Below, one piece after another: positions 1 to 6,421 of a stretch of 12,504 nucleotides of DNA. Where the stretch lies: positions 1 to 12,504 of the forward strand of contig DASVES010000288.1 in assembly GCA_036380435.1 (NCBI GenBank), in the 5' to 3' direction. The notes below the pieces were generated by a model. It ran no database searches. It saw only the letters and a list, made by a program, of their open reading frames with translations, and had not been told where the DNA came from. Source of the DNA: DASQDT01 sp036380435. Lineage in GTDB: Bacteria > Acidobacteriota > Blastocatellia > Pyrinomonadales > Pyrinomonadaceae. Numbering within the stretch: the first letter of the stretch is position 1; each line of letters begins with the position of its first letter. Made by a program: the position numbers and the translations under genes.

Positions 1-3000
1 TGGAACTCCTCGCTCAGCTCCACGTCGATGCGCTCGGGTTCCAGCAGCTCGAAGAGCTTCGTCTGATCTTCGAGGTTCGGGCAGGCCGGGTAGCCGAAAC
101 TGAAGCGCGAACCCTGATAGCCCTGATGGAAGAGCTTCGTCACCTCCGGCGCGTCGCGGCCGGCGATGCCCAGTTCCTCGCGGATACGCTGGTGCCAGAG
201 TTCGGCGAGCGCTTCGGCCGACTCGACGCTGAGGCCGTGGAAGAGAAGGTAGTCGCGGTAGTTGTCTGACTTGAAAAGCTCCTGCGCGTACTCGCTCGCG
301 CGCCGTCCGACCGTGACGAGGTGGAAGGCGACCACGTCCACGCGGCCCGTGTCCTTCGCGGCGAAGAAGTCGGCGAGGCACAGACGCTTGCCGGCGGGCT
401 GGCGCGGGAACGTAAAGCGCATGCGCTCGGTGCGCTCGTCGTCGCGGTAGATGACGAGGTCGTTGCCTTCGGCTTGGCACGGGAAGTAGCCGTAGACGAC
501 GCGCGGCACGAGCAGCCCCTCGCGCTTCGAGCGCGCCTTTAATTCCTCGTAGGCCGGGAGCACTTCGCGCTCGACGATGGCGCGATACTCCTCGGCGCTG
601 CGCTTCCCTTGTTTGAACTGCCACTGCCCCTTGAAGAGCGCCGTCTCGTTGACGAAGGCGAACACATCGTCGAGCGAGATGTCTTTGATGACGCGCGAGC
701 CGTAGAAAGGGGCGGCCGGGACGGGTACGTTCGGGTTCACATCGGAGCGCACGGTGTGCGTCGTGTCACCCTCGGGGTCGAGGATGCCGCGCGGCCGGGC
801 GGGTTTACGCAGGCCGAGCTTGGCGTCCTCGCCGACGAGGTCTTCGGCGTCGTCGCCCGCGTCTGCTTCGAGCGCCGAAGCGCCGGCCGCTGCTGCTGCT
901 ACTACTGCGGCTGTCGTTACTTTAGCCGCGGCGTTTGACGCGCCCTGCCCGTTCCTCTTCGATTCGCCGGCGCCGCCCGTCAATTCATCCATCAGGTGCA
1001 GGCCGTCGAAGGCGTCGCGGGCGTAGAAGAGACCGCCGTTATAAACGGCGCGCAGGTCGTCCTCAACATAGCGGCGCGTGAGCGCGGCGCCGCCGAGGAC
1101 GACGGGCGCGTTGATGCCGCGCTCGTTGAGGATTTCGAGGTTGTCGCGCATGACGAGCGTGGATTTGACGAGCAATCCCGACATGCCGATGGCGTCGGCG
1201 CCGTGCTCGTCGAAGGCGGAGATGATCTGGTCGATGGGCTGCTTGATACCGAGGTTGACGACGCGGTAGCCGTTATTCGTCAGGATGATGTCCACGAGGT
1301 TCTTGCCGATGTCGTGAACGTCGCCCTTGACGGTGGCGAGCACCATCGTCCCCTTCGCCGTCGCCCCGCCCTTCTTCTCCATGAAGGGTTCGAGGAAGCG
1401 CACGGCCGCCTTCATCACCTCGGCCGACTGCAAGACGAACGGCAGTTGCATCTGGCCGCTGCCGAAGAGTTCGCCCACGGTCTTCATGCCGTCGAGCAGG
1501 ATTTCGTTGATGATGTCGAGCGCCGGGTGACTCTCCAGCGCGAGCTTGAGATTGTCTTCGAGATTCTGCTTCTCGCCGTCGATGATGTGATGCTTCAGGC
1601 GCTCCTCTACGGGCAGCTTGCTCGTGTCCTCTTTCGTGCTCTTCGTGGAGACGCCCGCGAAGAGCGTGGTGAACTCGCCGAGCGGGTCGTAGACGCACAC
1701 GTCGCCCTCGAAGCGGCGGCGGTCGTAGATGAGGTCGAGCGCCACTTCGCGCTCGCGCTCGCCGATGCGGTTGAGCGGGACGATCTTGCCGGCGTTGACG
1801 ATGGCCGAATCAAGCCCGGCCTCGACGGCCTCGTGCAGAAAGATGGAGTTGAGCGCGACTCGCGAGGCGGGCGAGAGTCCGAAGGAGACGTTTGAGACAC
1901 CGAGGATGGTGTGACAACCGGGCAGCTCGGCCTTGATGCGGCGCAGCGACTCGATGGTTTCGAGCGCGTTGCGACGATCCTCTTCGATGCCGGTCGAGAT
2001 GGGGAGCGCGAGCGGGTCGAAGAAGATGTCGTGCGCGGGGAAGCCGAGTTCCTGAGTCGCTTGCTCGTAGGCGCGGCGGGCGATCCTGAGCTTGCCGTCG
2101 GCCGTGCGCGCCATGCCCTCCTCGTCAATCGTCCCGACGACGACGCCCGCGCCGTACTCCTGCGCCAGCCCCAAAACCTTTTTGTAGCGCGGCTCGCCGT
2201 CCTCGTAGTTCGTCGAGTTGAGGATGCACTTGCCGCCGGCGTGTTTGAGGCCCGCCTCCATCTTCTCCCACTCGGTGGAGTCGAGCATGATCGGGATTTT
2301 GACGCTGGTGACGAGCCGCGAGATGAGTTCGTGCATGTCGGCGACGCCGTCGCGGCCGACGTAATCGACGTTGACATCGAGGACATGCGCGCCCTCGCGC
2401 TCCTGCTCGCGCGCGAGCGAGACGAGACCGTCCCAGTCCTCGGCGTTCAAAAGCTCCCTCATCTTCTTCGACCCCGAGGCGTTGACGCGCTCGCCGACGA
2501 TGAGGAAAGAAGTGTCCTGCGCGTAAGGCTGCTGGAAGTAGATGGAAGCGCACGACGGGACGAGCCGCGCGTTGCGCTCCTTCGGCGACAGCCGCTCCAT
2601 CCGCTCGACGACCATCTTGAGATGCTCCGGGGTGGTGCCGCAGCAACCGCCGACGACGTTGACGCCGAAGTCGCGCGCGAAGTGTTCGATCTGCGCGACG
2701 AAGGATTCGGGCGTCTCGTCGTAGTGCGTTTCGCCGTCCTTGATCGAGGGAAGGCCGGCGTTCGGGAGCACGGAGACGGGGATGGGCGAGTTCTCGCAGA
2801 GGTGCCGGATACTGTCGGTCATGTGCTTCGGCCCGGTGCCGCAGTTCATGCCGATGATGTCGATGGCGAGGGGTTCGAGCGCGGTGAGCGCGGCGCCAAT
2901 CTCAGTACCGTTGAGCATCGTGCCGAAGACTTCAATCGTCACCTGCGCGATGACGGGCCGGCGCTCACGCGCCCGCTCGAAGTGAGAGAAGATGGCCGCG

Positions 3001-3512
3001 AGCGCCGCCTTCGTCTGGAGCAAATCCTGACAGGTCTCGACGATGAAGAGATCGACGCCGCCGTCCCACAGCCCGCGCACCTGCTCGGCATAAGACGCCT
3101 TGAGCGCGTCGTAGGTGGTGTGGCCGAGCGTGGGGAGCTTCGTGCCCGGCCCCATCGAGCCGGCGACCCAGCGCGGGCGCGCGCTCGTTGAGAAGTCGGC
3201 GGCGATGCGTTTGGCCATGCGCGCGGCCGACACGTTGAGGTCGTAGGCCAGGTGGGCGATCTGGAACTCGGAGAGCACGATGGGGTTCGCGCCGAACGTG
3301 TTCGTCTCGACCACGTCGCAGCCGGCCTCGAAGAAGTCCACGTGTACCTTTTCGACCGCGTCGGGGCGCGTGACGAGCAGGTTCTCCGTGCAGTTCTCGA
3401 ACTGCGGCCCGCCGTAGTCCTCCACCGTCAACCCCTGCGCGTGCAGGTTCGTCCCCATGGCACCGTCGAAAACGACGATGCGCTCTTTTAGTGTCTTGAG
3501 AAAATCGGTCAT
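1..3512 (-). CDS. metH: Cobalamin-dependent methionine synthase, C-terminus cut by window edge
   Basis: Transfers the methyl group of 5-methyltetrahydrofolate to homocysteine via cob(I)alamin, giving methionine and THF in the cytoplasm. 1170 residues are visible; the frame is open to the left edge, and against about 1227 in E. coli some 40-50 residues are missing. Domains in order: homocysteine-binding barrel (about 1-310) with start motif VFDGAMGTNL and zinc ligands Cys224 (MNCGTGP), Cys290 and Cys291 (GGCCGTTP); pterin-binding barrel (about 335-600, LIVGERVNASG); cobalamin cap (about 630-710); B12 domain with GDVHDIGKN, His733 being the cobalt ligand; SAM-dependent reactivation domain (about 920 on) with RFSFGYPACP. 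An Ala-rich, low-complexity linker (about 850-920) joins the last two. The ATG at 3512 gives the usual N-terminal length, but no Shine-Dalgarno precedes it and a repeat array starts 8 bases upstream. Identity is certain; the start is likely. Confidence 0.97.
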   Translation of the reverse strand, partial: MTDFLKTLKERIVVFDGAMGTNLHAQGLTVEDYGGPQFENCTENLLVTRPDAVEKVHVDFFEAGCDVVETNTFGANPIVLSEFQIAHLAYDLNVSAARMAKRIAADFSTSARPRWVAGSMGPGTKLPTLGHTTYDALKASYAEQVRGLWDGGVDLFIVETCQDLLQTKAALAAIFSHFERARERRPVIAQVTIEVFGTMLNGTEIGAALTALEPLAIDIIGMNCGTGPKHMTDSIRHLCENSPIPVSVLPNAGLPSIKDGETHYDETPESFVAQIEHFARDFGVNVVGGCCGTTPEHLKMVVERMERLSPKERNARLVPSCASIYFQQPYAQDTSFLIVGERVNASGSKKMRELLNAEDWDGLVSLAREQEREGAHVLDVNVDYVGRDGVADMHELISRLVTSVKIPIMLDSTEWEKMEAGLKHAGGKCILNSTNYEDGEPRYKKVLGLAQEYGAGVVVGTIDEEGMARTADGKLRIARRAYEQATQELGFPAHDIFFDPLALPISTGIEEDRRNALETIESLRRIKAELPGCHTILGVSNVSFGLSPASRVALNSIFLHEAVEAGLDSAIVNAGKIVPLNRIGEREREVALDLIYDRRRFEGDVCVYDPLGEFTTLFAGVSTKSTKEDTSKLPVEERLKHHIIDGEKQNLEDNLKLALESHPALDIINEILLDGMKTVGELFGSGQMQLPFVLQSAEVMKAAVRFLEPFMEKKGGATAKGTMVLATVKGDVHDIGKNLVDIILTNNGYRVVNLGIKQPIDQIISAFDEHGADAIGMSGLLVKSTLVMRDNLEILNERGINAPVVLGGAALTRRYVEDDLRAVYNGGLFYARDAFDGLHLMDELTGGAGESKRNGQGASNAAAKVTTAAVVAAAAAGASALEADAGDDAEDLVGEDAKLGLRKPARPRGILDPEGDTTHTVRSDVNPNVPVPAAPFYGSRVIKDISLDDVFAFVNETALFKGQWQFKQGKRSAEEYRAIVEREVLPAYEELKARSKREGLLVPRVVYGYFPCQAEGNDLVIYRDDERTERMRFTFPRQPAGKRLCLADFFAAKDTGRVDVVAFHLVTVGRRASEYAQELFKSDNYRDYLLFHGLSVESAEALAELWHQRIREELGIAGRDAPEVTKLFHQGYQGSRFSFGYPACPNLEDQTKLFELLEPERIDVELSEEF

Positions 3513-3519
3513 AAGGAAG

Positions 3520-3636
3520 TTGTCAGTAATCAGCTGTCAGTAGTCAGTTGTTTCCGTTCCCCAACTTGAACCTTTCAAAGTCAGCGGCGAGTAGCCCGAG
3601 ACAAAAAACTGACTACTGACAACTGACTACTGACTA
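3520..3636. repeat. Inverted pair of four-unit heptamer arrays
   Basis: Two blocks of four tandem heptamers face each other. On the plus strand 3609-3636 reads CTGACTA, CTGACAA, CTGACTA, CTGACTA. The complement of 3520-3547 reads CTGACTA, CTGACAG, CTGATTA, CTGACAA. The 28-base arms match at 25 positions and are separated by 61 bases (3548-3608), so the transcript could fold into a long stem. The left arm ends 8 bases before the metH start codon. Similar short heptamer arrays are known as dispersed intergenic repeats in several phyla (for instance cyanobacteria). I cannot tell from one window whether this one is dispersed. Confidence 0.8.
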
Positions 3637-3640
3637 CTAT

Positions 3641-3672
3641 AAAAAGAAGCCCCGCGCCAAACAACGCGGGGC
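3641..3672 (-). terminator. Intrinsic terminator upstream of metH
   Basis: On the minus strand an 8-bp perfect stem (3665-3672 with 3649-3656, GCCCCGCG/CGCGGGGC) and an 8-base loop are followed within three bases by TTTTT (3641-3645). It lies in the metH direction, about 130 bases before the metH ATG and 150 bases after the stop of the preceding minus-strand gene. It may simply end that gene, or it may be the attenuator of a metH leader. The sequence alone does not decide. Confidence 0.8.
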
Positions 3673-3800
3673 CTTGACGTTCGGAAGCCTTTTAAACGTC
3701 GGTCTCTCCTTCGAGGGACGCGGCCGAGCTGTTTAGCGGTTTATTTTACGTGGCCGCAAGTCGCCTTAACTCACCACGTTTGTCTACGGTCAAACATTGA
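3673..3800 (-). promoter_or_regulatory. Structured leader-like region before metH, class unknown
   Basis: This fills the right half of the 309-base non-coding stretch. On the minus strand it can form a stem of 3752-3757 with 3720-3725 (GCGGCC/GGCCGC) around a 26-base A-rich loop that itself holds a GCT/AGC mini-stem. A second stem pairs 3695-3700 with 3676-3681 (GACGTT/AACGTC, 13-base loop). The terminator at 3641-3672 follows at once. A weak promoter is possible: TTGACC (3788-3793) and GTTAAG (3765-3770), 17 bases apart, the second box matching poorly. Hairpins plus terminator ahead of metH suggest a metabolite-sensing attenuator. I see no cobalamin B12 box and no SAM-I core, so I name no riboswitch class. 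Confidence 0.35.
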
Positions 3801-3805
3801 AACAT

Positions 3806-3819
3806 CGCCCGCGCGGGCG
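3806..3819 (-). terminator. GC palindrome just after the stop of the small secreted protein gene
   Basis: A perfect 14-base palindrome (CGCCCGC/GCGGGCG) lies 2 bases past the stop codon of the 3822-4289 gene and is followed on the minus strand by ATGTTT, a poor U-tract. It may slow or end transcription weakly; it may also be a chance GC palindrome. Confidence 0.25.
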
Positions 3820-3821
3820 TG

Positions 3822-4289
3822 TCAAGGCTGGCTCTTGGTGGGCCTCTTGAAGTCGCGGCGCAGCGCCTCGGCTATCTCCTCGGCGCGCCGGCGGGTCGGC
3901 TCCTGGAGGCTGAACGGGTTGACGGTGAACCGCTTGTGGCCGAAGTCCTTCGCCCACAGCACCTCGCCGTTCTGTGAGACGAGCCGGACGGTGGCGCGCG
4001 CCTCCGACTTGTCGTCGTAAGTACGTACCGCGAGCACTCCGGTCAGGACGGCGTCGGCGTCCTCGGGCTTGAGTACGACGGCGAAGTTTCTTTTGAGGAG
4101 CTGTTCTTCGAGCAGCAGGCGGAAGCGGTCGGCCTCGTCGGCCGTGCCCATGTCACCGATATAAATCTTTTGCACTTCGGGGAGCACCGCCACCCGGCGG
4201 GCGCGGTGCTGGCCGGCGGTGGCCATTGACGCGGCGGCCAGCAGGCACAGGAAGGCCGCGACGAATACTTTCAGTTGCGAGCGTTTCAT
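3822..4289 (-). CDS. Small exported protein of unknown function
   Basis: 155 residues. The N-terminus is a typical signal peptide: Lys/Arg at 2-7, a hydrophobic core at about 8-23 and a likely cleavage after ATA near residue 25; there is no lipobox. The mature part reads as one small alpha/beta domain: strand RRVAVLPEVQKIYIGDMG, a helix with EADRFRLLLEEQLLKRNF, strand AVVLKPEDADAVLTGVLAV, strand ARATVRLVSQNGEVLWAKDF, then a charged C-terminal helix. This pattern recalls periplasmic proteins that detect or stabilise outer-membrane assemblies (CsgG- or LptE-like folds), but that is shape only and I assign no family. The ATG at 4289 has AGGAG 6 bases upstream. The gene is the first on the minus strand of a divergent region shared with coaD and may share a transcript with metH unless the terminator at 3641-3672 stops it. 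Confidence 0.8.
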   Translation of the reverse strand: MKRSQLKVFVAAFLCLLAAASMATAGQHRARRVAVLPEVQKIYIGDMGTADEADRFRLLLEEQLLKRNFAVVLKPEDADAVLTGVLAVRTYDDKSEARATVRLVSQNGEVLWAKDFGHKRFTVNPFSLQEPTRRRAEEIAEALRRDFKRPTKSQP

Positions 4290-4433
4290 CTTTTTCTCCT
4301 CTCACGGGTAACGGGGCTTCGGGACGGTTACATTTGATAACGGGGAGGGCCACCCCCGGCGAGGCTACGGTTTTTTGCGGTCTGCCCTTTGAAGGCCGGC
4401 GCGCCCGCGCGCGTTGGCCGAAATAATCAAAAC

Positions 4434-4462
4434 TTCACCGGGCGAGCGCTTTTGTGTTAACT
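4434..4462 (+). promoter_or_regulatory. Weak candidate promoter for coaD
   Basis: TTCACC (4434-4439) and TTAACT (4457-4462) are 17 bases apart, 47 bases before the coaD ATG, in the AT-richer part of the 219-base divergent spacer. Both boxes match the sigma-70 consensus only partly, so this is a guess from position and spacing. The rest of 4290-4508 shows only a duplicated TAACGGGG (near 4312 and 4338) and no other clear element. Confidence 0.2.
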
Positions 4463-4508
4463 TCGCCGCTGACTTCTCATCCCGTACACAGGTCGGACAC
4501 GAACGCCT

Positions 4509-5003
4509 ATGCGCCGCGCCATCTATCCCGGTTCGTTCGACCCCGTGACCAACGGCCACCTCGACATCATCGCGCGCGGCTGCAAGCTCTTCGACGAGAT
4601 CATCATCGCCGTCGTCGTCAACCCCGGCAAGAGTCCCATGTTCACCGTCGAGGAGCGGCGCGAGATGCTCGAAGAGTCGCTATCCGAGGTCGAGTCCGGC
4701 TCGTGCGGCCTCGTCGTCGATTCCTTCGATGGCCTGCTCGTCCGCTACGCCGTCGAGCGCGGGGCGGAGGCGATTGTGCGCGGCATCCGCGCCATCTCGG
4801 ATTACGAGTACGAGTTGCAGATGGCTTTGATGAACCGGCGGCAGGAGCCGCGCGTCGAGACCGTCTTCATGATGGCCGCCGAGGACTACTCCTACGTCAG
4901 CTCGCGGCTCGTCAAGGAGGTCTTCAAACTCGGCGGCAACATCGACGGCCTCGTGCCGCCGTCGGTCGAGGCGCGCATGAAGGCGAAACTCGGGGACGTT
5001 TGA
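4509..5003 (+). CDS. coaD: Pantetheine-phosphate adenylyltransferase
   Basis: Catalyses the fourth step of coenzyme A synthesis: 4'-phosphopantetheine plus ATP gives dephospho-CoA and pyrophosphate. 164 residues, the usual family size of about 160. The nucleotidyltransferase signature is complete: YPGSFDPVTNGH at 6-17 with the T/HxGH motif as TNGH (14-17), the substrate-binding RGIRAISDYEYE (91-102) with MALMNR following, and the C-terminal ATP-contacting YSYVSSRLVKEV (127-138). The ATG at 4509 starts the protein directly at the first beta strand, as expected, though only a poor ribosome-binding site is visible. The gene heads the plus-strand pair with the aminotransferase 101 bases downstream; no obvious terminator separates them, so co-transcription is possible. 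Nothing is unusual in the sequence. Confidence 0.97.
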   Translation: MRRAIYPGSFDPVTNGHLDIIARGCKLFDEIIIAVVVNPGKSPMFTVEERREMLEESLSEVESGSCGLVVDSFDGLLVRYAVERGAEAIVRGIRAISDYEYELQMALMNRRQEPRVETVFMMAAEDYSYVSSRLVKEVFKLGGNIDGLVPPSVEARMKAKLGDV

Positions 5004-5104
5004 AAGTCGGCGCGCCCATGTGGGCCATGCGTCTCGCTTGCACACGCGGGCGCGACGCGTTTACCATCTCGCGTCAACAATCCACAGAAGACTGAGGTCA
5101 ACCG

Positions 5105-6319
5105 ATGACCAGCACGCGGCAGCCGGCCGAAGGCAAAGATTTTCCCGTCTCGGAGAACGTCGGACGGATGCGCGCCTCCACGACGCTCGCCGCCATGCAG
5201 GCGGCGCTGGCCATGCGCGCGGCCGGAGTTGACGTGGTCGATCTCGGCGCGGGTGAGCCTGACTTCGACACGCCCGACCACATCAAGCAGGCCGCCGCCG
5301 AGGCGATGCGCGCCGGTCAGACGAAGTACACGCCGACCGCCGGCACACGCAAACTTCAGCAGGCCATCATGGACTACTACGAGCGCGAGTTCGGCGCGAG
5401 TTATCAGCCTTCGGAAGTGATGGCAACGGCCGGCGGCAAGCAGGCCCTCTTCAACGCCGTGGTCTCGCTCTGCGGCCCCGGCGACGAGGTTCTGATTCCG
5501 AAGCCCTACTGGGTGACCTTCCCCGAGATCGTTAACTTCGCCGGCGCCACTTCCGTCTTCATCGACACCGAGGAGACAGAGTTTCACCTGACGGCCGAGC
5601 AGGTCGCGCGAGCCGTTACGCCGCGCACCAAGCTCATCATCCTCAACTCGCCGACGAACCCCTCGGGGCGCGTCTATCCGCAGGAAGAGTTTAAGAGGAT
5701 TCTGGAAGGGGTCGTCGAGCGCCGTCTCTACGCCATCACGGACGAGTGTTATCTACGCTTCGTCTACCCGCCGGCGCAGGTATTCAGCGCGGCGACCCTG
5801 TCCGCCGACATACGCGCGCGCCTGTGCGTCGCCGGCTCCTTCTCGAAGACCTACGCGATGACCGGCTGGCGCATCGGCTATTCGCTCGCGCCCGCCGCCT
5901 GGACGAAGCACATGCTCAACGTGCAGGGCCACTCGACGAGCAATCCGTCGTCGGTCTCGCAGGCGGCGGCCGCCGCGGCCTTCACGGGGCAGCAAGAATG
6001 CGTCGAGGAAATGCTCACAGAGTATCGCAGCCGGCGCGACTGGATCATCGGGGCGCTGCGCGAGATACCGGGCCTCAAGTGCTTCGAGCCGGAGGGCGCC
6101 TTCTACGCCTTCCCCGACGTGCGCGGCTGTTTCGGTGGCGACGTGAAGACCTCGGGTGAGTTCGCCGATAAACTTTTGCACGACGCGCAGACGGTCGTCA
6201 CCGACGGCGCGGGCTTCGGAGCCGAGGGCTACATCCGCATCTCCTACGCGACCTCGCTCGAACGATTGCAGGAGGGCGTCCGCCGTATCCGCCGCGTCGC
6301 GGAATCACTCGCGCGGTAA
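5105..6319 (+). CDS. Class I PLP-dependent aminotransferase, aspartate aminotransferase type
   Basis: 404 residues, fold type I. Landmarks: the N-terminal substrate strip with LGAGEPDFDTP (47-57), YTPTAGTRKLQQAI (75-88), cofactor-contacting AGGKQALFNA (109-118), PYWVTFPE (134-141), NSPTNPSG (181-188, Asn contacts PLP), DECY (213-216, Asp pairs with the pyridine N), and the catalytic Schiff-base lysine Lys248 in SFSKTYAMTGWRIGY. The carboxylate-binding Arg lies in YIRISYATS near the C-terminus. These are hallmarks of the Thermus-type aspartate aminotransferase group (often annotated aspC or aatA): aspartate plus 2-oxoglutarate gives oxaloacetate plus glutamate. Some members also accept prephenate or other amino acids, so exact substrate is inferred. 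TGAGG stands 7-11 bases before the ATG. It is followed by the perfect inverted repeat at 6333-6404 and converges on the TonB-domain gene. Confidence 0.94.
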   Translation: MTSTRQPAEGKDFPVSENVGRMRASTTLAAMQAALAMRAAGVDVVDLGAGEPDFDTPDHIKQAAAEAMRAGQTKYTPTAGTRKLQQAIMDYYEREFGASYQPSEVMATAGGKQALFNAVVSLCGPGDEVLIPKPYWVTFPEIVNFAGATSVFIDTEETEFHLTAEQVARAVTPRTKLIILNSPTNPSGRVYPQEEFKRILEGVVERRLYAITDECYLRFVYPPAQVFSAATLSADIRARLCVAGSFSKTYAMTGWRIGYSLAPAAWTKHMLNVQGHSTSNPSSVSQAAAAAAFTGQQECVEEMLTEYRSRRDWIIGALREIPGLKCFEPEGAFYAFPDVRGCFGGDVKTSGEFADKLLHDAQTVVTDGAGFGAEGYIRISYATSLERLQEGVRRIRRVAESLAR

Positions 6320-6332
6320 GCTGCCGGTAGAC

Positions 6333-6404
6333 ACAGTACCGCGAGCGGTAGCGAGCGGGTCTACTTACACGAGTAGACCCGCTCGCTACCGCTCGCGGTA
6401 CTGT
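6333..6404. repeat. Perfect 33-bp inverted repeat with 6-base loop between convergent genes
   Basis: Arms 6333-6365 and 6372-6404 are exact reverse complements; the loop is TACACG. Each arm contains a near-duplicated decamer (GCGAGCGGTA, then GCGAGCGGGT). The element starts 13 bases after the aminotransferase stop and ends 17 bases before the stop of the convergent gene. Neither strand shows a T-run after the stem, so it is not a textbook terminator, although such a strong hairpin could stop or protect both transcripts. Length, perfection and internal decamer repetition resemble REP/MITE-like palindromes that occur in many copies in a genome; copy number cannot be seen here. Confidence 0.9.
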
Positions 6405-6421
6405 TGTGTTGTGATTCCGGG

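Noticed and set aside
996..3191. Long plus-strand frames (299 and 426 residues) opposite metH
   Set aside because: They are antisense shadows of metH, whose own frame carries every catalytic motif.
3673..3800. A cobalamin or SAM-I riboswitch
   Set aside because: No B12 box (GCCACTG) and no SAM-I core could be found; only a generic structured leader is supported.
4892..5587. A 231-residue minus-strand frame over the end of coaD and the aminotransferase start
   Set aside because: Overlaps two confidently identified plus-strand genes and shows no family signature.
6333..6404. Bidirectional Rho-independent terminator
   Set aside because: The stem is strong, but neither strand has a T-run after it; I list it as a repeat.
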